This document shows positions 5,837-12,815 of a stretch of DNA of 16,763 nucleotides, piece by piece. Below the pieces are notes generated by a model. That model had not been told where the DNA came from, did no database searches, and worked only from the letters and a program-made list of their open reading frames with translations. Origin of the DNA: Dehalococcoidia bacterium. Lineage in GTDB: Bacteria; Chloroflexota; Dehalococcoidia; JAUYDP01. Within the stretch, counting starts at the first letter, position 1, and every line of letters starts with the position of its first letter. The stretch covers positions 1 through 16,763 of the forward strand of contig JAUYDP010000290.1 of NCBI GenBank assembly GCA_030691805.1, in the 5' to 3' direction. The translations under genes were made by a program, and so were the position numbers.

Positions 5837-6623
5837 CTAGTATTCGCTCGGCGTGGGTATAGACCGACATATGCGGACCTCTAATATAACCTACCAGGGT
5901 TATTCCCAAGCTGCCAGCCAGGGCTACGGCTCGGTCCGTTGGCGAGTTTCGGGAAGCCACGACCGGCGTGCCCATTCGAGCAGCCTTCTCAACCATTTCT
6001 GAAGAGAGCCGACCGGTAGTCAGTATTATCCTGTCCTTTGTAGAGAGACCCCGGTATAAGCACTCGCCCTGTATCTTGTCCAGAGTATTATGTCTACCTA
6101 TATCTTCGGCCACGACCAGGATCTGCTGTGAATCGGCCATACCGGAGATGTGCAGTCCTCCATAGCTCCGGTGAAGATAAGCGCTCTTCAGAAGTTCGTC
6201 CATAAGTGAAACCAGTTCCTCGGCTGTAACCATAAGCGAAGATTCCAGCGGCCGCAGGGTGTTAGCCTTGCCAACCGGCGCAGGGGCGCTACCGCACCCG
6301 GAAAAAATCACGCGAGGCATGGGCAGTGCCACCGATTGATCCAGAAGCCTGACCTGGGCTACCGGCTCGTCGGAGCAGACGCTGATATTGGCTACATCCC
6401 CTACTCCTTGGATTAGACCCTCCAAATAGAGGCGCCCAAGGATAAGGTAATTCAATTTCTGGGGAGTACATAGTAGGGTAACATATTCCTGGCCGTTTAC
6501 GAATACTGTCAGGGGAAATTCCTGAGCAATGGCCCGTTCCTTCTCTTCCCATCGTCCATCGGCCAGGCGGTGGTAGACGGCCTTTAAGGTAGGGTCTGTT
6601 CCGGTTGCAGGCGAGGACTCCAC
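5820..6623 (-). CDS. fdhD: FdhD, formate dehydrogenase sulfurtransferase
   Basis: A 267-residue cytoplasmic protein. FdhD passes sulfur from a cysteine desulfurase to the molybdenum or tungsten cofactor, making formate dehydrogenase active. Family hallmarks are present: FPLTVFVNGQEYVTLLCTP near residues 37-54, IFSGCGSA around C110, and AEDIGRHNTLDKI with TGRLSSEMVEKA in the C-terminal half. The loop keeps one cysteine (C110); the second cysteine of the E. coli-type CxxC pair is alanine (A113). Single-cysteine FdhD proteins also exist, so this need not mean loss of function. The start is GTG 6623 without a strong ribosome site. A TATAAT -10 box lies at 6653-6658. No formate dehydrogenase gene is in the window. 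The stop codon lies inside the right-hand copy of a 37-bp direct repeat. Confidence 0.93.
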   Translation of the reverse strand: MESSPATGTDPTLKAVYHRLADGRWEEKERAIAQEFPLTVFVNGQEYVTLLCTPQKLNYLILGRLYLEGLIQGVGDVANISVCSDEPVAQVRLLDQSVALPMPRVIFSGCGSAPAPVGKANTLRPLESSLMVTAEELVSLMDELLKSAYLHRSYGGLHISGMADSQQILVVAEDIGRHNTLDKIQGECLYRGLSTKDRIILTTGRLSSEMVEKAARMGTPVVASRNSPTDRAVALAGSLGITLVGYIRGPHMSVYTHAERILGPGPG

Positions 6624-6630
6624 GTAAAGC

Positions 6631-6660
6631 TTGATATTAGTCTCCCGAAGCTATTATACT
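6631..6660 (+). promoter_or_regulatory. Candidate promoter for the xdhC-like pair
   Basis: TTGATA (6631-6636), an 18-nt spacer and TATACT (6655-6660) fit sigma-70. Transcription would start near 6667 and leave a leader of about 200 nt before the first XdhC-like gene. The -10 box overlaps the oppositely directed TATAAT of fdhD, so the two promoters are likely mutually exclusive. Confidence 0.5.
6653..6658 (-). promoter_or_regulatory. Candidate -10 box for fdhD
   Basis: On the minus strand the sequence reads TATAAT, a perfect -10 hexamer, about 30 bp before the fdhD GTG start. The -35 region (ACCAGT near 6676-6681) is poor, as expected for a promoter needing an activator. The 16-bp palindrome at 6685-6700 lies immediately upstream of it. 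Confidence 0.45.
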
Positions 6661-6684
6661 ATATTAAGCCGAATTACTGGTAGT

Positions 6685-6700
6685 CTTTCTGGCCAGAAAG
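6685..6700. promoter_or_regulatory. Perfect 16-bp palindrome, candidate operator
   Basis: CTTTCTGGCCAGAAAG is its own reverse complement. It lies between fdhD and the xdhC-like genes: just upstream of the fdhD -35 region and just after the predicted xdhC transcription start. A dimeric regulator bound here could affect both. The regulator is not identifiable from the sequence. Confidence 0.5.
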
Positions 6701-6729
6701 GTCGGTTACGTTCTCAATGGACCGTGCAA

Positions 6730-6837
6730 TTAGCTTGAAACGGTAGCCTTGCCCCCTCCCATAAGACCGGGCTCTCTATCGGACAGGTATTGCCGAACCA
6801 CCCACGGGAATCAACCGGCCCTATACGTTCAAGCTAA
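6730..6837 (+). other. Candidate structured leader RNA (riboswitch-like)
   Basis: TTAGCTTGAA (6730-6739) is the exact reverse complement of TTCAAGCTAA (6828-6837). Inside these arms, CG-GTAG (6741-6746) can pair with CTAT-A-CG (6821-6827), giving a basal helix of about 16 pairs that encloses ~75 nt. The interior has smaller helices, for example CGGaCA (from 6780) with TGCCG (6791-6795). The basal helix ends 27 nt before the preferred TTG start of the XdhC-like gene, close to its ribosome site (6852-6857). The context (fdhD, xdhC) makes a molybdenum-cofactor riboswitch the first hypothesis, but I cannot match its conserved core by eye. Confidence 0.4.
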
Positions 6838-6864
6838 CGGCCAGCCATCTTGGAGGGATATGAA

Positions 6865-7182
6865 TTGAACGAGACCTTTGAACAGATTGCCAACTTGCTC
6901 TCCCAAGGGGAAACAGTGGCCTTGGCAACCGTAGTCCGCACACGGGGTTCTACGCCTCGAGAGGTTGGGGCGAAGATGCTGGTCAGAAGTGGCGGTGAGA
7001 TCATGGGCACCATTGGAGGAGGGTGCGGCGAAGCCGAAGTATGGCGCACAGCCCTGAGCGTCATAGAGTCTAAGAAACCCCAGATGGTCCTGGTAGACTT
7101 GACCGAGGAGATTGACATGAAGTCCCAGGGCGTCTGCGGAGGCATCATGGAGGTCTTCGTAGAACCCTGGTATCAGGCTTAA
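6865..7182 (+). CDS. XdhC/CoxI N-terminal domain protein (short form)
   Basis: A 105-residue protein equal to the N-terminal domain of XdhC/CoxI proteins, which help insert or sulfurate the molybdenum cofactor of xanthine-dehydrogenase/CO-dehydrogenase-type hydroxylases. It has ATVVRTRGSTPREVGAKMLV, then GTIGGGCGEAEV with the conserved cysteine, and GVCGGIMEVFVEP at the end. The Rossmann domain of full XdhC is missing here and is supplied by the next gene, 2 nt downstream. TTG 6865 is preferred: GGAGGG (6852-6857) lies 7 nt before it. TTG 6850 in the same frame overlaps that site, and the nearby ATG 6860 is out of frame. A long leader with a stem-forming inverted repeat precedes it. Confidence 0.85.
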   Translation: MNETFEQIANLLSQGETVALATVVRTRGSTPREVGAKMLVRSGGEIMGTIGGGCGEAEVWRTALSVIESKKPQMVLVDLTEEIDMKSQGVCGGIMEVFVEPWYQA

Positions 7183-7184
7183 AC

Positions 7185-8084
7185 ATGCTGGACTTCACCC
7201 GAGCTATAGTCCAGGCCATTGCGGAAAAGCGGGCCAGCGCCCTGGCCACAGCCATAGACGTAACCGGTGACCTGCCAGCCAAGCCAGGGGACAAGGTCCT
7301 CTTCCTGGCCAGCGGGGAACGCATAGGCGCCATGGGCTGGGCGCCCTTAGAGGCCGCCCTGGCTGAGAAAGTGGCGACGGCCGTCGAGGAGCGTTCGCCG
7401 CGGATGATCACCCTGGCTTTCTCCGAGCGAGACGCCCGCCAGGGCGGACTACAACGGGGAGGCTCCGTTGACGTCTTCATCGAGGTCTTCCTGCCACGTC
7501 CCACTCTCCTTATTGTGGGGGCTGGGCACATCGCCGTGCCTTTAGCCAGGATTGGCAAGATTCTCGACTTCGAGGTCATTGTTCTTGATGACCGGGCCTC
7601 CTTCGCCAACCGAGAGCGCTTTCCGGACGCCGACCAGGTTATAGCCGCCGGATTCGAGGCTACGCTTCGGACGCTGACCATAACCCGTAACACGTTCATT
7701 GTACTTATCACCAGGGGCCACCAACATGACGTGGAATCTTTGCAGGAGGTAATTGACTCCCCGGCAGCCTATATCGGAATGATCGGCAGCCGGCGACGGG
7801 TTTGGGCGGTCTTCAAGCTCCTTTATCAGGATGGCATGCCGGTGGAGAAGTTGCGCCGTATCTACGCCCCTATAGGTCTGAACATCGGCGCTCAAACACC
7901 CGCCGAGATCGCGACCAGCATTCTCAGCGAGGTGGTCAAGGTATACCGAGGTGGTGGAGTAGAGTCTATCTCCGATCGCATGCGGCCGCGATATATCAAT
8001 CTCCTGGAACAGGGCCAGGACCTGGATTCCGCGGAACTGGAGCCAGGGGGTGTACGCAGCGGCTTCTCGGAAGACAAGATATAA
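7185..8084 (+). CDS. XdhC-like protein with Rossmann domain
   Basis: A 299-residue XdhC-family protein. Residues ~1-105 resemble the XdhC N-terminal domain but lack its cysteines: where the short partner has GGGCGE this protein has GAMGWAPLE. From about residue 106 it is a complete XdhC_C Rossmann domain: LLIVGAGHIAVPLARIG, then IVLDDR, AYIGMIGSRRRV, and IGLNIGAQTPAEIATSILSEVV. XdhC proteins bind the molybdenum cofactor and deliver it in sulfurated form to molybdenum hydroxylases. ATG 7185 starts 2 nt after the short XdhC gene's TAA. The pair looks like a split or duplicated XdhC in which one subunit carries the cysteines and the other the Rossmann domain (inference). No hydroxylase gene is nearby. 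Confidence 0.9.
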   Translation: MLDFTRAIVQAIAEKRASALATAIDVTGDLPAKPGDKVLFLASGERIGAMGWAPLEAALAEKVATAVEERSPRMITLAFSERDARQGGLQRGGSVDVFIEVFLPRPTLLIVGAGHIAVPLARIGKILDFEVIVLDDRASFANRERFPDADQVIAAGFEATLRTLTITRNTFIVLITRGHQHDVESLQEVIDSPAAYIGMIGSRRRVWAVFKLLYQDGMPVEKLRRIYAPIGLNIGAQTPAEIATSILSEVVKVYRGGGVESISDRMRPRYINLLEQGQDLDSAELEPGGVRSGFSEDKI

Positions 8085-8088
8085 CAAG

Positions 8089-9462
8089 ATGGGCCTGGGA
8101 GATCGGATAGAGGGCCGCACGGCCCGGGTCGCCGTGATGGGACTAGGGTATGTGGGCCTGCCGCTGGTAGTTGCCCTGGCCAAGGCTGGCTTTCCGGTCA
8201 CGGGCGTAGACGTAAGCCCCGAAAGGGTGGACGCTATCCAAAGAGGAGAGAGCTACATCGGGGATGTGGCCCAGGATGAGCTGGCGCCCTTGGTGGAAAC
8301 CGGGCGCCTCCGGGCCACCACGAATGCCGCCGAGCTGGGCGAGGCAGATGCGATCATCATCTGCGTCCCCTCCCCCTTGCAGCATAACAAGGCCCCAGAC
8401 CTTTCGTTTATCATTACCGCCGCCCGCCAGATCTCCGGCTTCCTGAAGAAGGGCCAGTTGGTCATCCTCCAGAGCACCACCTATCCCGGCACTACGGAGG
8501 AAGACGTCCTGCCCATCTTAGAGGAGTCCGGCCTGAAGGTCGGGGCTGACTTCCATCTAGCCTTCTCGCCTGAGCGCATCAACCCGGGCGACAAGCAACA
8601 CACGGTCTCCAATACGCCGAAGGTTGTCGGAGGAGTGAGCGCCCTGTGCGGGGACCTGGCCCGCCGTCTCTTTGCAGCGGTCCATCCCGTTGTACACTCC
8701 GTCAGCTCACCCCGGGCTGCGGAGATGACCAAGCTCCTGGAGAACACCTTCCGTGCCGTGAACATCGCCCTGGTCAACGAAATGGCCATGCTCTGCGAGC
8801 GTATGGGGCTGGACGTATGGGAGGTGATCGCCGCTGCTTCGACCAAGCCTTTCGGTTACATGCCCTTCTTCCCAGGCCCAGGAGTAGGAGGCCACTGCAT
8901 CCCCGTTGATCCCTTCTTCCTACTCTGGAAGGCCCGGGAGTATGATTTCCACACCAAGTTCATCGAGCTGGCCGCTGAAGTCAACGAGGCCATGCCATTC
9001 CACACGGTGAGCAAAGTGGTGGAAGCCCTTAATTCCCGGCAGAAGTCAGTAAAAGGTGCCCGTATCCTGGTCCTGGGAGTGACCTATAAGGCCGATGTGG
9101 AAGACACCCGAAATTCTCCAGCGACCCACGTCATCGAGCTTCTCCTAGGGATGGGCGCGGACGTGGGCTACAGCGACCCATATGTCTCGCGCCTCCATCT
9201 GGGAGAGGGTGGGCGGCCCTCAAACGGCCGCCGCCTGGATTCGGTGCCCGCCGACCCGGACAATCTGAACTGGGCGGATTGCGTGGTCATAATCACACCC
9301 CACAGCCTCTTCGACCTGCCTGGCATCGTTGCACGTTCCAGCCTGCTAGTAGATAGCTGCAACGCCACGGGGTCCGCAGGGCAAGCAGCCGGGAAGGTGT
9401 TCAAACTGGGTGTGGGCGATGTAGCACGAGATGCGTTAGAGCCTTCTTATGACGATCCATGA
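8089..9462 (+). CDS. UDP-sugar 6-dehydrogenase (UDP-GlcNAc/ManNAc type)
   Basis: A 457-residue NAD-dependent nucleotide-sugar dehydrogenase, oxidising the 6-OH of a UDP-hexose to the uronic acid for cell-surface polysaccharide synthesis. It has an N-terminal Rossmann site (VAVMGLGYVGLPLVVALAK), TYPGTTEE, FSPERINPGDKQHT, a central lysine helix (EMTKLLENTFRAVNIALVNE), the catalytic cysteine C270 in PGPGVGGHCIPVDPFFL, and the C-terminal UDP-binding domain with LGVTYKADVEDTRNSP. FSPERINPGD and the GGHCIPVDP context are closer to WbpA/WecC (UDP-GlcNAc or UDP-ManNAc) enzymes than to UDP-glucose dehydrogenase; exact substrate unproven. ATG 8089 follows the XdhC stop by 4 nt. The 3' end overlaps hicA by ATGA. 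Confidence 0.92.
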   Translation: MGLGDRIEGRTARVAVMGLGYVGLPLVVALAKAGFPVTGVDVSPERVDAIQRGESYIGDVAQDELAPLVETGRLRATTNAAELGEADAIIICVPSPLQHNKAPDLSFIITAARQISGFLKKGQLVILQSTTYPGTTEEDVLPILEESGLKVGADFHLAFSPERINPGDKQHTVSNTPKVVGGVSALCGDLARRLFAAVHPVVHSVSSPRAAEMTKLLENTFRAVNIALVNEMAMLCERMGLDVWEVIAAASTKPFGYMPFFPGPGVGGHCIPVDPFFLLWKAREYDFHTKFIELAAEVNEAMPFHTVSKVVEALNSRQKSVKGARILVLGVTYKADVEDTRNSPATHVIELLLGMGADVGYSDPYVSRLHLGEGGRPSNGRRLDSVPADPDNLNWADCVVIITPHSLFDLPGIVARSSLLVDSCNATGSAGQAAGKVFKLGVGDVARDALEPSYDDP

Positions 9463-9716
9463 ACCGCAGGAAGTTGCTTATCCGCCTTTCTCTGGGCAAC
9501 CTCCACAATGTTGCCTTTGGCGATATCAAGGACTTAGTTGAAGGCTTCGGCTTCAGGCTGGTGCGGGTGAGAGGCAGCCATCACATCTTCAAGCATCCGG
9601 GCGTCCCGGAGACCGTAAACCTCCAGGAGGTGGCTGGCGAGGCCAAGCCTTACCAGATTCGCCAGTTCCTTCACCTCATCGAGAGGTATAATCTAAAGGT
9701 GGAGGAAGAGAAATGA
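9459..9716 (+). CDS. hicA: HicA-type mRNA interferase toxin
   Basis: An 85-residue protein of the HicA (YcfA) family, small dsRNA-binding-fold toxins that cut mRNA with a catalytic histidine. The signature is here: DIKDLVEGFGFRLVRVRGSHHIFKHPG, with the GSHH motif at residues 39-42, then VNLQE and AKPYQIRQFLHLIERYNL. ATG 9459 overlaps the sugar dehydrogenase stop (ATGA), and the 3' end overlaps hicB the same way. A toxin-antitoxin pair fused to the end of a metabolic operon is uncommon. It may depend on the upstream promoter, as no promoter of its own is seen. Confidence 0.9.
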   Translation: MNRRKLLIRLSLGNLHNVAFGDIKDLVEGFGFRLVRVRGSHHIFKHPGVPETVNLQEVAGEAKPYQIRQFLHLIERYNLKVEEEK

Positions 9717-9934
9717 AGGACTACCATATTAACATCTTCTACAGCGAGGAGGATGGCGGATACATCGCGGATATCCCCGACCTAGAGTACTGCTCCGCCT
9801 TTGGTGAAACCCCTGCGAAGGCCCTGGCGGAACTGGAGGTGGCCAAGGCGGCCTGGCTGGAGGCAGCACGCGAGGCAGGACAGCCGATCCCGCCGCCGCG
9901 CTACCGTCCGGTGATCTACCAAGCAGTCCGTTAA
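9713..9934 (+). CDS. hicB: HicB-type antitoxin (short form)
   Basis: A 73-residue protein with the HicB partial RNase-H-like fold: YHINIFYSEEDGGYIADIPDLEYCSAFGETPAKALAELEVAKAAWLEAAREAG, followed by a proline-rich tail. Proteins of this family bind and block HicA. It lacks the C-terminal ribbon-helix-helix or helix-turn-helix domain that longer HicB proteins use for autoregulation, so the pair may not repress its own transcription directly. It begins in an ATGA overlap with hicA. The toxin-first order is typical of hicAB. Confidence 0.9.
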   Translation: MKDYHINIFYSEEDGGYIADIPDLEYCSAFGETPAKALAELEVAKAAWLEAAREAGQPIPPPRYRPVIYQAVR

Positions 9935-9988
9935 GGAAACAAAGCTCCGAATAGCCTAACAGGAACTGATATCTACTATCGCTGGGCC

Positions 9989-10501
9989 TTGTCGGACAAT
10001 TCCTTCGCACTTGAAAGCGATACTGAAGCACTTCAAGGAATGATAGACCGTTGGTGTGAGGAGCAGCTAGGGGAACCGGCATACCGCCGCGGTGCACGGC
10101 CGCTAATCGGCCGTCTGGTGCGCCAGCTGTCCCTGCCGGCCCTCATTCCTCAGGTATGGCTTGCCTATGTGTACGACCCGTATGTCAACCCCAAAGACGT
10201 TGAGAAGACCGTCCTTCGAGACATGCCCAGCCGGGTAGATTTCCTGCTAGTCAAGGATGGCGAGCGTCATATCGTTGAGATAGACGATCCTAGCCATTAC
10301 GCGATATTCGACGAGGAAACGCGCAGATGGGAAGTCGATGAAGAGAGGTACACGCGGAACCTGCGGATAGAAGGGGGCCTGAAGAGGCAGAAGTGGTTCG
10401 TCCATCGTTTCAGCAACAGCGAAGTTCTCCGTAGCGACCCCATGGAACTGTTGGCTCTCCTGACGGAGGAATTAGGCGTACTGGAGGACTTACCGTTTTG
10501 A
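9989..10501 (+). CDS. PD-(D/E)XK nuclease-like protein of unknown role
   Basis: A 170-residue protein not assigned to a named family. RVDFLLVKDGERHIVEIDDPSHYA contains D84 and E97-I-D99, with RYTRNLRIEGGLKRQKWFVHRF after it. This resembles the core strands and helix of restriction-endonuclease-like (PD-(D/E)XK) proteins, where an Asp followed by Glu-x-Asp/Lys binds the metal and a helix and a strand (FVHRF) complete the fold. The usual lysine of ExK is aspartate here, so activity is uncertain. The start is weak: TTG 9989 has no ribosome site, and the frame is open back to 9935 without another start. ATG 10040 is the alternative. The gene may have lost its 5' end or be expressed by read-through. 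It stands 54 bp after hicB and 16 bp before the DHH-like gene. Confidence 0.6.
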   Translation: MSDNSFALESDTEALQGMIDRWCEEQLGEPAYRRGARPLIGRLVRQLSLPALIPQVWLAYVYDPYVNPKDVEKTVLRDMPSRVDFLLVKDGERHIVEIDDPSHYAIFDEETRRWEVDEERYTRNLRIEGGLKRQKWFVHRFSNSEVLRSDPMELLALLTEELGVLEDLPF

Positions 10502-10517
10502 CACTCTGCAGACTATT

Positions 10518-11333
10518 ATGACCATTATCGTTAGCCACGTCTGGCCGGACCTGGACAGTATCACCTCCATCTGGCTTTTGAAACGGTTCGGGGGGTATAA
10601 GGACGCGGAGTTGGCCTTCATCCCCACCGGGAATACCCTTAATGGTATGCCCGTGGACTCCGACCCAGAGGTTATCCACGTGGACACTGGTAGGGGGATC
10701 TTCGACCACCACCAGGAGGAGGTCCACGGCCACCACGTATGCTCCGCCAAGCTGGTGTGGCAGGCAGTCAAGCCCGAAGACCCCGCCCTGGAGCGCGTTG
10801 TTGACTATGTTACCCAACAGGACAACGGCCTCATCGAGCCCTGGCTGCAGAACGACCGCTGGGGATGGGGAGGCCTGATGCGCGGGTTGAACCTGCACAA
10901 CCCGACTGATCCCCGGACAGTAGTCGAGGCTATGCTCCCAATCATGGACGGCTGGTACGCCTGGGCCATAGAACTGCTGGAAGTAGACCGCCAGTTCGAG
11001 AAGCGTATCGAGTTCGAGACCCCCTGGGGGAAGGCGGCGGCCTTCGAGGGCGACCTGGGCGGAATCAGGGGCTATTCCTTTCGCCAAGGGGCGGTGGTAT
11101 TCGTTCGCCGCACTACCCAGGGTTGGATAGGTATCGAGGGGCGGGTCCGCCACCATATTGATCTGACCCCTGTCTACCTGCGCCTACGAGAGATGGAGCC
11201 TGAAGCCGACTGGTTTCTACACGCCAGCAAGCGTTTCCTTCTTTGCGGTGGCTGGAAGCACCCCGCTGTCCATCCTTCCCGCTTGAGCCTGGCAGAAGTG
11301 ATTGAGATTCTGAAAGGAAGAAACCTGCAATGA
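10518..11333 (+). CDS. DHH/MYG1-like phosphoesterase-fold protein
   Basis: A 271-residue protein. SHVWPDLDSITSIWLLKRF supplies His7, Asp11 and Asp13, and VDTGRGIFDHHQ (residues 55-66) supplies D56, D63, H64 and H65. These are the metal-binding motifs expected of DHH-superfamily phosphoesterases and the related MYG1 exonuclease family. The C-terminal part ends with a glycine-rich WFLHASKRFLLCGGW stretch, comparable to the FVH...GF motif near the end of MYG1 proteins. The substrate is unknown; a 3'-5' RNA exonuclease or nucleotide phosphodiesterase is possible. The methyltransferase gene overlaps its stop by ATGA, so they are probably co-translated although no functional link is obvious. Confidence 0.6.
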   Translation: MTIIVSHVWPDLDSITSIWLLKRFGGYKDAELAFIPTGNTLNGMPVDSDPEVIHVDTGRGIFDHHQEEVHGHHVCSAKLVWQAVKPEDPALERVVDYVTQQDNGLIEPWLQNDRWGWGGLMRGLNLHNPTDPRTVVEAMLPIMDGWYAWAIELLEVDRQFEKRIEFETPWGKAAAFEGDLGGIRGYSFRQGAVVFVRRTTQGWIGIEGRVRHHIDLTPVYLRLREMEPEADWFLHASKRFLLCGGWKHPAVHPSRLSLAEVIEILKGRNLQ

Positions 11334-12631
11334 CGACCACGGTCGAAGCCATGAGAACCCCGCTCAAGGGCTACCTTACCCAGATCTGGGGGCAGCCCGA
11401 GTACACGGGCTGGATCGACGAGCAGATGTCCTGGAAGCAGACGTGCTACATCGGCGACTGGTCCTTCCTCGCCGAACTCCTCGTCAAGGGGCCTGACGCG
11501 CTGAAGCTCTTCTCTGACCTCTCGGTCAACAGCTTCGCCAAGTTCGACATTGGTCAGGCCAAGCACATCATCCAGTGCAGTGAGGCCGGCAAGGTGATCG
11601 CCGAGGGCATCCTGATGCGGCTGGGCGAAGAAGAGTTCCGCTGCTATTCTATCCCAGCCCACTGGACCGCCTACAAGCTGCAGACGGGCCAGTACAACGC
11701 GACGGCAGAGCACGACAACACGTTCAACTTCCAGGTCTCGGGCCCGAACTCGCTCTACGTCGTCGAGAAGGCGGCGGGCGAGAGCATTCGCGACATCACC
11801 TTCATGCACTTTCGGAAGATCCACATCAACGGCCGGGAGGTCATCACCCTGAGGCAGGGCATGGCCGGCGAGCTCGGGTACGAGCTCCAGGGCCCCAGTG
11901 AGTATGCCCGGGAGATCTACGACGCGACCCTGGAGGCGGGCAAGGAGTTCGGGATCCGGCGCCTGGGCAGCAGGGTCTTCATGACCAACCATCTCGAGGC
12001 GTGCTTCCCGACGACAGGGTTCGACTACCTGTATGCGATCTACGGGGAGGACGGGACGGAGTACCGCGAGTATCTGAGGACGGCCTATTCCAATTTCGGA
12101 AGAGGGTTGTCCCAGAGGATCGCCGGCAGCTTCGAGGCCGACGACGTCAGCGGCTGGTACCGGAACCCCGTCGAGCTGGGCTGGACAAGGAACATCAAGT
12201 TCGACCACGACTTCATCGGGCGCAAGGCGCTGGAGGCTGAGGTTGCCCATCCGAAGCGGACGATGGCTACCCTGGTCTGGAACAGCGACGACGTGGTCGA
12301 TGTGTACGCGTCTCTGTTCCGGCAGGGCGAGCCGTACCACTATATGGAGATTCCGACCAATAACTATGGCTACATGTACGCTGACAAGGTCCTGAAGGAT
12401 GGCAAGCTCGTCGGTGCGACGACGTCGCGCGGCTACAGCTACTACTTCCGCCAGATGCTCTCCCTTTGCACGATCGACGTCGAGCACAGCAAGCCCGGCA
12501 CGGAGGTGACGGTCGTCTGGGGCAATCCGGGCGAGCGGCAGAAGGGGATCAGGGCTACGGTCGCCCCGGCCCCCTACAAGAAGGACAACCGGCGCGTCGA
12601 CGTCACAACGCTGCCGTCGTATTTCAGGTAG
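11330..12631 (+). CDS. GcvT-family, LigM-like folate-dependent methyltransferase
   Basis: A 433-residue protein of the aminomethyltransferase (GcvT) fold. FQVSGPNSLYVVEKAAGESIRDITFMHFRKI, the GMAGELGYELQGPSEYAREIYDATLEAG turn and FIGRKALEAE match the T-protein core and C-terminal start. ELLVKGPDALKLFSDLSVNSFAKFDIGQAKH with YKLQTGQYN is closer to the LigM/DesA branch (tetrahydrofolate-dependent O-demethylases of vanillate or syringate) than to the glycine-cleavage T-protein. No glycine-cleavage genes are nearby. The start lies in an ATGA overlap with the DHH-like gene, with AAAGGAAG upstream. Third codon positions appear richer in G/C than in most neighbours by eye, which could mean recent transfer. 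The ribosome site and first 16 codons occur again at 12670-12726. Substrate unknown. Confidence 0.75.
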   Translation: MTTTVEAMRTPLKGYLTQIWGQPEYTGWIDEQMSWKQTCYIGDWSFLAELLVKGPDALKLFSDLSVNSFAKFDIGQAKHIIQCSEAGKVIAEGILMRLGEEEFRCYSIPAHWTAYKLQTGQYNATAEHDNTFNFQVSGPNSLYVVEKAAGESIRDITFMHFRKIHINGREVITLRQGMAGELGYELQGPSEYAREIYDATLEAGKEFGIRRLGSRVFMTNHLEACFPTTGFDYLYAIYGEDGTEYREYLRTAYSNFGRGLSQRIAGSFEADDVSGWYRNPVELGWTRNIKFDHDFIGRKALEAEVAHPKRTMATLVWNSDDVVDVYASLFRQGEPYHYMEIPTNNYGYMYADKVLKDGKLVGATTSRGYSYYFRQMLSLCTIDVEHSKPGTEVTVVWGNPGERQKGIRATVAPAPYKKDNRRVDVTTLPSYFR

Positions 12632-12669
12632 GGCATTAGATCGTCACGACACAGAAAGGAAGAAGGAGG

Positions 12670-12747
12670 AAACCTGCAATGACGACCACGGTCGAAGCCA
12701 TGAGAACCCCGCCCGAGGGCTACCTTCAGGACTTGGGTTACGGGTGA
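12670..12747 (+). pseudogene. Duplicated start of the LigM-like gene
   Basis: Positions 12670-12726 repeat 11321-11377 in 55 of 57 bases: the end of the ribosome site, the ATG and the first 16 codons (MTTTVEAMRTP...GYL). After that the frame continues for six unrelated codons to TGA 12745-12747, giving a 22-codon remnant. A 7-bp GAAGGAG expansion enlarges the ribosome site just upstream. It is probably what is left of a tandem gene copy, or a gene-start capture joined to the nitroreductase fragment that follows. Confidence 0.85.
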
Positions 12748-12815
12748 GGTCGGCCGGGCGCCCTATTGCGAGGCGATACGGGCCTTCCACCAGTGGCTAA
12801 CCTTACAGGATCCTG

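Noticed and set aside
11174..12487. 437-codon open frame on the minus strand across the LigM-like gene
   Set aside because: It mirrors the high-G+C third positions of the plus-strand gene, has no family resemblance and low-complexity Leu/Val/Arg content, and the plus-strand frame matches GcvT throughout.
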